Shown: positions 34,765-46,826, counted from the stretch's first letter. The stretch is 64,000 nucleotides of DNA from Nepenthes gracilis (GCA_033239525.1 BSYO01000034.1:1674001-1738000); one strand, 5' to 3'. Numbers and translations are program-made. Notes: generated by a model not told the origin, from the letters alone.

Positions 34765-35624
34765 ATCGCATCTTCGTCGTCAAAGAATCTACCGTTTGGC
34801 ATTGAGCAGTTCAACGGGCAGGGAAACTTCATTCTCTGGCAAGAGAGGGTGAAGAACATTTTGACGAGAGAAGGGACAGTGAAGGCGTTGAAGAAAAAAG
34901 ATGAAAAGCCTGAAAAAAAAACCGACGATGAATGGCAAGACAAGAGAGATCTTGCAAATTGTACTATTAAGTTGTGTCTGGCGGACAACACTCTTCAAGA
35001 AATTATTGGTCTAACTGATCTGGCGGAGATCTGGGAGAAGTTGGAGAGCCGTTATAAGTCTAAATCTCTGACAACCAGACTGCACGTGAAGAAGCAGTTT
35101 TATAGCTTGCGGTTATCAGAAGGAGGGAGCTTTGAGAAGCACTTGGATGAATTTAACCGGATATTGGCCAGCGGATGTCCTGCTCTTGATGAGAAAATCA
35201 AGGAGGAGGATAAGGCATCGCTCCCATTCTCTTGGCCTCTCTACCGGCCACCTATGATCACATTGTCATGACTTTACTGTTCGGCAAGGATACCTTAAAG
35301 TTGGATGAAGTTATTGCCTCGCTACTTATGAACCGAGTCAGACGGTCACAAGGGACATCATCGTCTTCTCATTCCGAGGTGCTGGTGACCGAATCCAGGG
35401 GAAGAAGTAAAAGTCGCCACCAGAAATCAGGAGAAAAAGGACACAGCAAGTCACGGTCCAGATATCAAAACCTGGAGTGTCATCACTGTGGTAAAAAGGG
35501 TCACATCAAGAAGCACTGCTACAAATGGAAGCGTGAGAATGCTGAAGGTAGTGAGAAAAAGACTGACAAGACTCGGGAGGAAGAAAGAGCTCTTTGTTGT
35601 TACTTGGGACCAATCTTTGGCTAG
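34765..35624 (+). pseudogene. gag of the copia element
   Basis: The frame opens at about 34714 but has no ATG. At the expected start (34765) there is ATC before GCATCTTCG. The core reads FNGQGNFILWQERVKNIL, then LTTRLHVKKQFYSLRL and FEKHLDEFNRIL. A frameshift near 35230 moves coding to the frame 35232-35624, which holds the nucleic-acid binding zinc knuckle CHHCGKKGHIKKHC (near 35480). The protein would package element RNA. It cannot be made intact as read. Confidence 0.85.
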
Positions 35625-35639
35625 TGTGCAAGAGGATGA

Positions 35640-37076
35640 GGTGGTAAATGGTGATCTTGAGACAAGCTTCGGGTGGTGGACAGTGGTGCTTCACTTCACG
35701 TCACGTCACGGAAGGAGTTCTTCACATCATACACTCCTGGCGATTTTGGAGTGTTGAAAATGGTCAATGAAGCTATGTCCCGTATTGTTGGCCATGGTGA
35801 TATGTGTCTCACCACAAGTAATGGAACCAAGTTGATGTTGAGGGACGTTAGACATGTTCCGGATGTAAGACTGAATCTAATCTCGGCTAGTAAGCTTGAC
35901 GATGAGGGCTTTTGTAACACCTTCTGCGCAGGAGCATGGAAGTAGACTAGAGGGTCTCTAGTTATGGCTCGGGGCAGAAAAGTCTCTAATTTGTATATGT
36001 TGCAAGCCTCGATTATAATGGGAGATGTGCATATTGCTAGAGATGAGGAGCTTTCAGATTTATGGCACCGTCGGTTGAGTCACATGGGTGAGAAGGGCCT
36101 GAACTGTTTGGCAAAGAAAAATTATCTTCGGGGTGTAAAGACAGCTCAGTTGAAGACTTGTTCTCATTGTATGGCTGGAAAGCAACGACGGATCTCATTC
36201 AACGGCAATTCATCTACAAGGAAGACTGATCTCCTTGAATTGGTCCACTCCGACATATGCGGCCCATTCAAGGTGAAGACTCTTGGAGGTGCACTCTACT
36301 TCATCACATTTATGGATGACTGTTCTCAAAAATTGTGGGTGTATCCGCTGAAATCGAAGGATCAAGCTCTTATGTTCTTCAAGCACTTTCATGCTTTGGT
36401 TGAGAGGCAAACGGGAAAGAAACTGAAATGCATCTGAAGTGATAATGGTGGGGAGTACATCGGAGTTTTTGATGAGTATTGTCGATCTTATGGAATTCGT
36501 CATCAAAAGACTCCACCGAAGACACCGCAACTGAATGGGGTAGCCGAAAGGATGAATGGGACTTTGATGGAGAGAGTCCGATGTGTGCTTTCGGAGGCGA
36601 AGCTCCCTGGATCGTTTTGGGAGGAAGCCTTGAGGGCCGTGGCTCATGTCGTCAACTTGTCACCACACGGTACATTGAACGGTGAAGTGCCTGAAAAGAT
36701 ATGGACCGAAAAAGATGTATCCTACGATCACTTGCGTATATTCGGATGCAAGGTCTTTGTTCACGTTTCCAAAGATGAAATGACCAAGTTGGAGTCAAAG
36801 ACCAGACAGTGCATATTTCTCGGTTACGGGGAAGATGAGTTTGGGTATCGTTTATATGATCCAATTGAGAAGAAGTTGGTTCGATCTAGGAATGTTGTGT
36901 TTATTGAGAACGAGACTATAGAGGATATCGGCAAAGATTCAGAATTTGTCTCCAAGAATGATGACAAAGTGAGTCGTGATTGGATCTTACTGCTGAGACA
37001 CACGATCGTCGGCAAAGTGAAAGTCAAGGCAATCTTGAAGATGAAGAAGATCACAAGGCCATGGTGCCGAGAGTGA
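35640..37076 (+). pseudogene. Protease and integrase of the copia element
   Basis: The protease active site (VDSGASLHVT) is near 35676. A pre-integrase zinc region follows (LWHRRLSHMGEKGL, then CSHCMAGKQRR near 36160). The integrase core follows (VHSDICGPF, FMDDCSQKLWVY, SDNGGEY at 36438, QLNGVAERMN near 36530). A TGA at 36435-36437 sits just before the second catalytic aspartate. The C-terminal part (IFGCKVFVHV, CIFLGYGEDEFGYRLY) extends to about 36950 with frame changes. Confidence 0.9.
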
Positions 37077-37089
37077 TGAGGATGAGGCT

Positions 37090-38745
37090 ATTCCTCCCGA
37101 CACCTGCAGAGCCAATTGAGCTGTTCCACTCCGGCGATCCCGAGAGATCGAAGACCCCCTACTCGTCTGTCGGCCCGAGGAGTATGTGTTACTCACGAGA
37201 CGGAGGAGAGCGAGAATGCTTCGTGGAAGCTATGGAGGATGAACACAAGGCGGAGTGGATGGAAGCTATGCAAGAAGAAATGTCATCGTTTGCATGAGAA
37301 TCACACATTTGAGTTGACAAGGGTGCAAAGGGGAAGAAGAGCATTGAAGAACAAGTGGGTCTTCAAATGAAGACAGAGATGAAAATAGCTCACAACAGAG
37401 ATACAAAGCAAGGCCGGTTTTGTGAAGGGCTTCAATAACGGAAGGGTATTGACTTGACGAGATCTTTACACTGTGGTAAAGATATCTTCCATTCAGTGGT
37501 GCTCGGGTTGTTCTTGTTCTTGACACGGAGGTAGAACAGATGGATGTGCGGACAACGTTTCTTCATGGTGACCTTGAAGAAGAAATCTACATGGAGCAAC
37601 CGGAGGGATTCCTTGTCAAGGGGAAGGAGAAATTGGTGTGTCATCTCAAGAAGAGTCTGTATGGCTTGAAACAAGCACCAAGCCAATGGTACAGGAAGTT
37701 TGAATCTGTCATGATCAGTCAGGGCTATCAGAAAACGACCTCGGATCATTGTGTCTTTATTCAGACTTTCTTAGAGGATGATTTTGTTGTTCTTTTGCTC
37801 TATGTAGATGATATGTTGATTGTTGGGCGTAATACTTCTCGGATCACGGAGCTAAAGCGACAGCTTGGGAAATCCTTTGCTATGAATGATTTAGGATCGG
37901 CGAAGCAAATTTTGGGAATTAGAATTTTTCGCGACCGCAAATCAAGGAAGCTATGGATGTCACAAGAGAGCTACGTGGAGAAAGTGCTTCAACGCTTCAA
38001 CATGGAAAAGGCAAAATCAGTGAGCATACCGCTGTCCAATCACTTCAAGCTAAGTACTCGTCAATGTCTCTCTACTGAAGATAAAAAGGCACGCATGAAA
38101 GGTATACCTTATTCTTCAGCTGTAGATAGCCTAATGTATGCCATGGTATGTACGAGACCGGATATAGCCTATGCTGTGGGAGTTGTTAGTCGATTTTTAT
38201 CAAATCCCGATAAGGAGCATTAGACCTCTGTAAAATGGATTCTGAAGTATCTTCGAGGAACTTCCAAGCAGTGTTTGTGCTTTGGAAGCAATGAGCCTCT
38301 GCTGGTTGGATATACTGATGCAGATATGGCAGGTGATGTCGACTCACGGAAGTCTACTTCAGGATATTTAGTTATGTTTGCAGGAGGAGCTATTTCCTGA
38401 CAGTCGAGATTGCAGAAATGTGTTGCGCTCTCTACTACTGAAGCGGAATTCATTGCTATTACGGAGGCAAGCAATGAGACGCTATGGATGAAGAAATTCA
38501 TTCGGGAACTTGATCTCAAGCAGAACCGGTATGTGTTATTTTGTGACAGTCAAAGTGCAATCCATCTTAGCAAGAACTCATCTTTTCACACCAAATCAAA
38601 GCACATTGATGTGAGGTATCAATGGGTGCGAAATGTTATTGACACGGGTTCATTGATGTTGGAAAAGATCGGGACCGAGGAAAATGGATCAGATATGATG
38701 ACCAAGACATTACAAAAGGGGAAGCTTGCAACTTGCTGTGCTATC
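37090..38745 (+). pseudogene. Reverse transcriptase and RNase H of the copia element
   Basis: The N-terminal part is scattered over frames (EENHTFEL-type wording near 37300). The frame at 37540-38223 is long and clear: DVRTTFLHGDLEEEIYM, SLYGLKQAPSQWY, catalytic LLLYVDDMLIVG (near 37800), CTRPDIAYAVGVVSRFL. RNase H follows (YTDADMAGDVDSRKSTSGY, LSTTEAEFIA, HIDVRYQWVR). TAG at 38221-38223 and TGA at 38398-38400 interrupt it. Confidence 0.9.
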
Positions 38746-38777
38746 GCTGGGATGACGGTGTATGGCCCCACACAGTC

Positions 38778-38790
38778 GTGAGGGGAAGTT
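38778..38790 (+). other. Polypurine tract of the copia element
   Basis: GTGAGGGGAAGTT immediately precedes the 3' LTR, the site where plus-strand DNA synthesis would start. The copia element at 60.4 kb has a similar GAGGGAAGTT next to its 3' LTR. Confidence 0.85.
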
Positions 38791-39554
38791 TGTTGAGTTA
38801 TGGGTCACTCCCTTGTGGGCCCATACCCACTTGATGAGGCCGGTGGAGGTCCATATCCTCACCGCATGGAGAAATGTCAAGTTGGCTCGCCAGATGCTCA
38901 AGCGGATTTTCCAGTACGCCTGCCGCTCGCCGTGCGCTCGAGAGGAGCTCGAGCTGTTTTTTTAGAATGTTCCCCGCTCGATGTCCTCTCGAGCGGATTT
39001 TTCAGAATGTGCCCCGCTCGCTAGCCGCTTGCTAGGCGCTCGAGCGGTGGCCGGCGCTCGCCGCGTGCTCGACAGCCGCTCGAGCGGGCGCCGGTGATAT
39101 AAAACACGGGACTTTCGTTTTTAGGGTTATGAGAAGCATTTGAGCGCCGTTCCAGAGAAGAGAAAAGGGAGAAAAGAGAGAGAATAAGAAGAAGAGGAAG
39201 AATTGAGCCTCCGTTCGGGTTTTCAATCAAGTTCCAGTATTCGGTGATCCCACGTACGAGATTCTTGCTGCCGTGAAGAACGTCTCCCGGGTTCCATCTC
39301 TTCTCTTATTCTTTATACTTCTTATACGGGCTGTCCACAATCTGTTGTTGTATTTCGTGATTTGGGGTTTGTGTAACCAATCAACTGCTGCTAGTGGAAA
39401 TTTCGGACTCCGTGTCCCGTGGTTTTTCTCCCTCGTTTCTTAGGGAGTTTTCCATATAAAAATCGTATCTTTCTTATTTGTGTGTGCTGTTCGTGTGCTT
39501 GACATGGCCTATCATATATTTTATCGCGATTCAAACAAGCTTTTAAATCTAACA
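38791..39554 (+). repeat. 3' LTR of the copia element
   Basis: 764 bp, TGTTGAG...TCTAACA, matching the 5' LTR with scattered substitutions and small indels. Hairpin at 39419-39456. Followed by TGAGA. Confidence 0.95.
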
Positions 39555-39648
39555 TGAGAGGTATTGCCGAGATCTTGAGAGAAGAATCCAATAGTTTTAG
39601 CCTCAGAAGGGGAAACTTCGACATGGTTTTGCGCTCCTTGTTACTCAT
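39555..39648 (-). other. CASP-like gene, 5' part of exon 1
   Basis: Start codon to the insertion point, plus the second copy of the TGAGA duplication (39555-39559). It encodes the short cytoplasmic N-terminus and the first part of TM1 (LLDSSLKISAIP). The upstream DNA to about 39900 would be its leader and promoter. Confidence 0.9.
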
Positions 39649-39649
39649 T

Positions 39650-40487
39650 TTCTGATATTTTTCTTTGCTGTCAAGGATTCGAGCGGTAAGGGAAACGCTG
39701 GCGTGGAAGAGAAACTGAAGATTAAAGGAAACGAAAATGACTTTGAAGCTTGTGAGTCCTGAACAGGATTCAAATTATGACAATTAACAAAGCCCGAAAT
39801 TCATAGCTATGAGTTCCACTTCATCTATTGAATACCCCAATTTGCTATACAGAACATTATTTACAAGCACTCGATTTTGCTCTCAACTCACAAAGAAAAC
39901 TCAGTCAGGGGTTCAGAGATAAATGTTAGATGGAGAACAGACTTGGGAAGTAGGGTTTCGTTTTCGGTGGGAGGAAAGAGAACAAGTGGGTTGCTTTGAT
40001 TTTACCAGATGCTGTGATTTTGGCTTTGTTGGTGTGGATTTATTATGGATCATGCCACTTCCCTCCACCACTACCGTTCTTGGGGTGTCAAAATCCTTAG
40101 GAGATAAGATGAATCAATTCTATAATATTGATAAATAATGTCATATTTTTATTAATTTATTTTAATAATGATCGAAGAATAAACAGTAAATTAAAATCTA
40201 CATTAGCTCGTATGTGCTCTCTTTTATTAATTGGGTCTGATGCTCTTGAATTTGGAGGGGTGGTTGGGAAGATGGATCTCAGGAAATATTTATTAGAAAT
40301 ATAAAATATGGAATAATATTTATAATAAATAAATTTAACATATATTTTTATTTTAAATATAATAATTTAAATGTAACATAAAAGCTATAGAAATTTTTTT
40401 TTTACTTTTATTAATATGATTCTAAATTCTATATTTAATTAGGTAATTTTTTTTATTGACCGACGGATTTATCTTAGCCTATAACTT
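39650..40487. other. Upstream region of the CASP-like gene and AT-rich spacer
   Basis: The first 250 bp would be the leader and promoter of the minus-strand gene. Nothing further is recognisable. Confidence 0.4.
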
Positions 40488-41047
40488 TGATGGTACTCTC
40501 ATAGTGGATTGGCCCAAAAAGAAAAAATGGCCCAAATCTACAAAAGCCCACTCATTAAGCCGATCAACGCGAACCGTTTGGATAAAAGCGATAGCCATAA
40601 GGGGCGGGCGATTAGTACAAAGGGCCAAGTCAAATATTTTTTTGACTAAGGCAACGCTATAAAGAAAAGCCTCTTGCCCACGAATAAACCCAAGTGGGCG
40701 AGGCCTAATTTGTCTGGCAGCAGCCTTTCTTTTCGTGATTTTGCGCTCTCTCGGCGCAACATCCTGTGATTCTTGTGATTGATCTACAACTCATAAGAAA
40801 AAGCGCAAGATTCTCTCCCCTATCTACCATAAACCCTAGTAGTCGCAAAACACAGAAGGAAGGTAACCCTCCCAATGAGTCGTTACCATCATTAATGCCA
40901 ACGTCAAGAAAAGAAGCTGTTCCAACAGAACACTGAATCACGCACTCCTACCTAAGGAAGGATGCTCAACTTTTTGACTATAAGAAAATCATAGAGTCCA
41001 CACTCCAAGGCACGCCTTCTTAAAGGAAACAAACACTCTCATATTTA
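40488..41047 (+). repeat. Truncated LTR of the TGATGGGTA family
   Basis: It starts TGATGGTACTCTC. Its second half (40800-41043) closely matches 21225-21470, e.g. AATGAGTCGTTACCA and CTAAGGAAGGATGCTCA. It breaks off just where duplicated segment B begins. Confidence 0.7.
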
Positions 41048-41049
41048 CT

Positions 41050-42620
41050 TAACAGTGTCTATTTATAAGCTACGCAAGGTTGATTCGAACCAGTCAATGG
41101 ATATTTTATTAATTGTTAGTTAATTTATTTAAAATTTTATATTTATATAAAAATATTAAAAAAATGTATAATATTTTAAAAATTATTGTATGTAAGACAA
41201 AATATTATGTAAGTATTTTAACGAAGGTCCTCACACAAAAAGTTAATAATTATATAAATATATAATTTATTAAAATATATTTTAAAGCTGACATTTAGTT
41301 AAAATAAAAATATATATATTTATAAAAAATATATAGGCACGGTTAAACTAGATACTTTCACTATAAACATACATGATTGAAAAAAATAATTAGGTCTAAT
41401 TTTATAACTATTTTTAACTATAATACTTTTATATTTTATTCAAACTAATGGGTATACCGTAGTTTGGTTGGCCCAACAGTCGAAGAAGACCCAAATAGCC
41501 TGTTGGACGGCAAGTTCCAACGTTGGCCCAATAGGAAGTGAAGGCCCAAATCCTAAAAGACCCAAATACTCGCCCGACGGTCAACATCAGCGTTGACTAA
41601 CTAAGACACAGGCGGGCGGCCAACTCGCGCTCAGAACGGTCAACCCAAGCGTTAACCGGAATCACTGTAGCGATAAGCCAAAAATAAAAAGGCTTTTTAC
41701 GGGCCACAGCCAGCAACAGCTCTTTCCCTGACCAGCACCTTCCATAAACTGAGCTAACACCCAAAAAGGATATTGACAAAATCAACGCCCTTCCCATAAG
41801 GAGGGCGCTAGATTTCTCAATTTTCTACCAACTGGGACTCTCCAACGGTAGAGTGCATGGAAAGAATGTGAGCAATTTGGAAAGCCGTTGGCCTCCAGGA
41901 AGAGAAGTAATCTCAGCAAGTTTGGCAACTTATGCCTCCCTGTAGAGAGAAAGCCATCAAGAATGATGCAGGGGATCACATGTTCCAACTAATGAAGTCA
42001 CCCTGCCACCATTTAAGTAAGCCCTGAAATCCTTGTTCAGGGCATGTAAACTTCTACTCACACAACGCCCACAACGACAACTAAGACATAGACATACAAC
42101 ACTCTGTTCTCTGCTCAGAAAATCCAATACATACAAACGTGTTTCTTACAGCCGTTTACTATCTTTCCACCGTCTAGATTCAAGAAGACGGCTTTGCCTC
42201 TCTTTCATGTGGAGATCCACACACTCTTGCACTCTCTCTTTCAATTCTTAATTTCAATTACTTTCTCAGATCTCGAAAGCTGTTTACTAACTTAAGTATC
42301 GGAGTATTTTCGATGGGGTAACTTTCTGCCGACACACTGACCTCCTGTTCGTTTTAGTGGCGTGCAGGATCTAGACTCAGTGAACAGAGTCGAAATCAGG
42401 ACAAGCGGATCAACCCGAATTTGTTCAAAATTCAGATCCAATGACGCATCATAAACATTATAAAATTTTAACTTAGTTAAACTAGACTATTAAATAATTT
42501 AATTTTAATCAGGTTTACTATAAAATTTTTTGTCTAATAAAATCAACATATCCCATTGAAAGAAAATTTCATATAATATGTGGTATTATGAGTTATCTAA
42601 AGACATATAATTAATCTTAA
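41050..42620 (+). repeat. Duplicated segment, copy B, interrupted by a solo LTR
   Basis: 41050-41445 and 42452-42620 together match 20205-20882. The intervening 1006 bp is a solo LTR inserted after the duplication. Confidence 0.8.
41446..42451 (+). mobile_element. Solo LTR with empty-site proof
   Basis: TAATGGGTATACC...GACGCATCA, the same family as 20883-21910. Left flank CAAAC, right flank TAAAC. Copy A has a single CAAAC at this point, so the flanks are a 5-bp target duplication with one later change. No internal region. Confidence 0.85.
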
Positions 42621-43518
42621 AATATTTGATAGATTTAAATAGTTGTTGAAAAATTTATATATCATAAAAGTGAATCTAATATTTAGTAAAATATATATAA
42701 TTTTATATGTTTATATATATGTATATTAACAAGGCATGCTGAAATCATGCTATGAACAAATATTCAAAATGTCAATAATATTATTTTTTAATAAATTATG
42801 CACGGTTAAATACTAATAATTAATTATATACAAATTTGTAAAATAATATAAATCAAACCAAAATTCATATATTCATAGCCAAACATGTCAAATGTCTCAA
42901 TACATAAAATATTCTAAAATCATGTTAATATACAAAAAATGATCAAAAATTGGTTATAACCTCACCAATAAACGGGTGAATATCAAACTCAAACTGTAAT
43001 CATTTTTATATATAAAAATATCATATGTTATTATTTATAATCCGTAAATAAGCCAACTACATATTATTCCTTGTAATCGAGGTTGAATGTCACTTTTTTA
43101 ATTTATAAATTTTTGATTTGATATTTAATTTATTAATAATATATTAGAATATATTTAAATATATTTTGTCAATTCTCTATAATAATTCTTACTCAATTAA
43201 ATTAAAAACTCTATTCGAATACAATGTATTCTTTTTTTTCTCATATTGGAGAAAATATTTTCTTTCATCAAAACTAATGTAGAGTTTTTGTTTATTTTTC
43301 TTCAAATATGTTACATACAGTAAAAATTATGGACACTTAAGAATTTTATTATACAATTTAGAAATATACAAAAACTTATAATATGAGAAAATTTACAACA
43401 TGCAAAATCATTAGCTAAGATTTCAAATACTTAATATAATTTATTATAATTTTATCTTTTTCTTTTAAATATAAAACATTCATAAACAATTATATAAAAA
43501 TTTAATACATGCAAAAGC

Positions 43519-43550
<32 letters not shown>

Positions 43551-45439
43551 TAGAAACACACAAGAACATTAAACAAAAATTCAATACTTAAATATGATTC
43601 TATAAATTCAATATATATATTTCATAAAATTTTATAAATAAAAGTAGAAATACATGCATGTAAACTTTGAAACAGTTTAGGTATAAAATTAATATATATA
43701 TAAGTTTATAAAATAGAAAATACTTAAAAAGTATTAAAAAAAAATTATCAATAAAAAATAATTTAAATGTATTTATTTTCAGTTAATTTTATCCGAAGGT
43801 TGCATAACTTCATCTTAGATTCTCCTTCTGCTTTCTATCTCTTCCTCAGTCTCTTTTTCTTTTTCTTTTTCTCTCTTTTTTTTTTAAATTTTAGTAAAAT
43901 TGAGTCAAAATCAATCAATGAATCTATTTATAAAAAATTATCATATGTGTGTCGATTAGGCCTATGTTAGGCATATGTCAGGCGCTGAGATAAAATTTAT
44001 ACTGCGCATAAGTGTCACTCAGGTAATCTTCAGGTATTAACATTCTAACTCAAATATGTACATACGCTACTCAAATATACCTACGGTGCAAACATTCAAT
44101 TTAAAACGGATTTATGCGTAGATCATGTATCACTCAGCCTTAATTTATTTAAGTTTAAAACTTAATATTTGACCCAAAAATTTTAATAAATAATAAAAAG
44201 TTAATAAATTTAATTAAATTATCATTAAAATAGTTTTATAATTCATACCTTATATTTATAAAATAATCTACAAATTCATACCTTTTGTAAATTCAATTAA
44301 ATTCAGTTTAATTTTTTATTAAATTAATAATACATAATATTTTATTAAATAATAAAATATAGTAACCAAAATATCATTATTTTTAATTAATCTAAATATT
44401 GATTAGAAAACCACATTTTTTTATTTTCTATACTAATAATTATATTTTTAAATATATAAGTATAATTTATATCAACTTGACAATTTTTATAAAAAGGTCA
44501 ACTCAAATAAAAATAAAAAATATAAATATTTTTTTCACGAATTGGATCAAATTTTTTTTTATTATTTATTAAATGTATATATTTATATTTTATAAACTTA
44601 TAGAATAATATTTTTACAATTATATATTTTTAAGATATTTGAGTAGTATTAAAAAACTGTGAAAAAATTTCTATTTTATAGTCTGTAAAAAGCTTTATAA
44701 ATTTCAATTCAAAATAAGAAACTGAAAAACTCTATCTTTCAGACATATTTGAACACATTTTAAAAATTTTTTATTTTTTTTCAAAAAATAAAAAACAATT
44801 CTATTTTTTTATTTATTGAATAGGTCCTAAAAATTTTCTATTTCTACAATTTTAAGAATTATTTTAAATTTTATTTTTATATACACATTTTGATAAGTAA
44901 ATATTTGAAAAGATATACTTAATATTTAGTATAAATGACTTCTACTTACCAAAAGTGACGGGTATAAATGATATTATACGTTTCTAAATCTAAATTATTA
45001 TATAAATTAGAAAGTTATTTAATCTTTCCTGATTGGCCGTAGATTTGAATAGATCATAGGCTCTAGTAGTAATGAATAACCAGTTAGGATAATATTTTTT
45101 CAAAATTAATAATAATATTGTTATAATTAAAATTGTATATTATATAATGAAGTAAAATTTTATTTATCTTTATCTCAATGCAGTGCTTCAACTTTTATGT
45201 AACAGCTTGGGGCAATCTCAATTGAAAACTTGTAACAAAAAGTCCTTCAATGTAGCTAAGAATCCACAACAATTATAACTAGCATGCTTGCCTGGTCAAT
45301 TCCTATCTCTTGATTTGTACTTGCTTTTATTACATTAATTAAGAACTTGGCCATCTTACTATTAGATTTTGATTACTTTTTTTTATAGGTATCATAATAA
45401 ATAAAAGATTATTAAAAAATTACGTGAAATTCATACAAA
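42621..45439. other. AT-rich spacer, no gene recognised
   Basis: Very AT-rich, with an (AT)n tract near 43525-43550 and poly-T tracts. Reading frames are short and of low complexity. Confidence 0.5.
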
Positions 45440-46124
45440 AAATGGAATGTTTCACACACACAACGAAGGCTTGAAACATGGATTTCATATTAATAATGCT
45501 CGAGCACTGATTCCAAATTAATGGCCAGGACACCGCGCTCAAGGCTTGTTTGAGTGGAGCTCGAGTGCTGATTTCAGTGGTGCCTGTGCTCAAGTCCCAA
45601 CTAATTGGTACTCAAGCGTCGATTCACAGTGTAAAACCTGTCAAATGTGATTTTAGAATTAATCCGAAATTATTTTCACATAAGGAGTGCCGCACGGTGA
45701 GAGGTGAGAAGAGGAAGAGGTTCAGCATCCGATTGAAATTCGATTTGAATTCTGTTCTTCGCTAAAATCGAGTACGTCGTTCTAGAGGTGATTTTTAAAA
45801 ATATTTTTTTATTCGGGTAGTCATATTTTTCGCTGTATTTCTCTTATAAATTGTTGAGTGTATTGAATGGGCTGTATTCAACCATTCTTTACTCAAAATT
45901 ATAGTGAAAGGATTTTAAAATGGATTCTTGTAACCAATATTTTTATAATAAATTTATTTAAAATTTATGATGTAATTTTTTTATAGTTAAAAAAGATTTT
46001 TTACGTCAAAAAGTCATATTATTATATTTCTTGTACTTACAATTTTGATAGATGACGGTTGACCTGGGGATTTAAACCTTGTTTCGCTGCGTCAGGTTGT
46101 ATGTATCCAGATCAAACCCCAACA
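45440..46124 (+). repeat. Copia-type solo LTR (left end uncertain)
   Basis: It ends ATCAAACCCCAACA. It shares AAGGAGTGCCGCAC, GTATTCAACCATTCTT and its overall order with 27210-28148. Contains GAGCTCGAGTGCTGATT repeats (45498-45620), like the U3 repeats of other copia LTRs here. Confidence 0.5.
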
Positions 46125-46826
46125 CCTACCAGACTACATGATTCATCTTAGGACTCAACCTATAAAGGTATGACCGTATCAATTGGTCCTTACAACTCAG
46201 AATTCATTCTTAGAGATCTAGCTCTTAGGAATAGACCACCTAAAGTCAGCCGTCTCAGGGTGACCTTTGAATCCATATTAGGGTTCTTTACTTATTCTAA
46301 TGCCAGCATCTTGACCCATTTGTAATTTGAGTCATATACCATCTTAGTAGGGTCCCAACGTATCCATGAAGAAGGAATTTCTTTTATCAATGGGTCATTG
46401 TCTTTGCTAATTCCCTATAACTTATTTATTCTCCTTATATGTGGGGCTCATTTTATTTATTCTTTATTTTTTAAAACTGCAATGGACCCGAAAAGTTACA
46501 ATTAAATTTTAATATGCAAGATAATATTCGGCCTTGTTAATAGCTTCACTTCGACTTCTCCTTTCACTTCTAAAGGGAAAATGGTTAAAATAAGTCTCCA
46601 AAAGGAGATTGAAGAAGCAGATTGATGAAGGCAAAAGAGAGAATCCAATTGAAAGCATGCTCACAATGGACTTTTCTCACTTCACAAGCTAAACCATGTC
46701 ACCATAAAACCCTTCCTCTCTAACAAAGAAAAGCATCTCACACTCAGTGCTCTTCTTTAATAGCATAGATAGTCCCTTCGAGCACCAAACTCAACACTCA
46801 CATTCTTCCCACCCCTTGCCAAGATC
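46125..46826. promoter_or_regulatory. Upstream region of the glucanase gene
   Basis: About 700 bp with no transposon seen. A TATA-like CACCATAAAACCC lies near 46700, about 125 bp before the ATG, followed by a pyrimidine-rich leader (CACTCACATTCTTCCCACCC). Promoter placement is inference. Confidence 0.35.

Larger units (their letters stand above)
33957..39554 (+). mobile_element. Ty1/copia retrotransposon (Tnt1/Tork-like), inserted in exon 1 of the CASP-like gene
   Basis: Complete 5.6-kb structure: 5' LTR 33957-34712, primer site 34715, gag, protease, integrase, reverse transcriptase, RNase H, polypurine tract and 3' LTR 38791-39554. Target duplications TGAGA sit at 33952-33956 and 39555-39559. 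Gene order (integrase before reverse transcriptase) defines copia, and the RT-RNase H wording is closest to Tnt1-like elements. It runs opposite to the host gene. Three in-frame stops and several frameshifts inactivate it, and the LTRs differ by a few percent by eye. Confidence 0.95.
32991..39648 (-). pseudogene. CASP-like membrane protein gene, exon 1 split by a copia element
   Basis: CASP-like proteins are four-helix plasma-membrane scaffolds related to the Casparian strip proteins. Coding begins at ATG 39648 (MSNKERKT; a second ATG at 39624 starts MSKFPLLRLK). It runs to 39560 plus the 5-bp target duplication, is interrupted by 33957-39554, and resumes at 33951 down to a GT donor after 33864. 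Exon 2 is 33778-33667 and exon 3 is 33251-32991, ending TAG. Without the insert the exons add to 555 bp (184 residues), a normal length, with correct phases and no stop. TM1 is cut at [14 protein letters not shown]2 is in exon 2 ([16 protein letters not shown]). TM3 in exon 3 keeps the family's aspartate ([16 protein letters not shown]). TM4 is [18 protein letters not shown]. It resembles the CASPL2 group. As placed, the allele should not make this protein. Confidence 0.9.
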
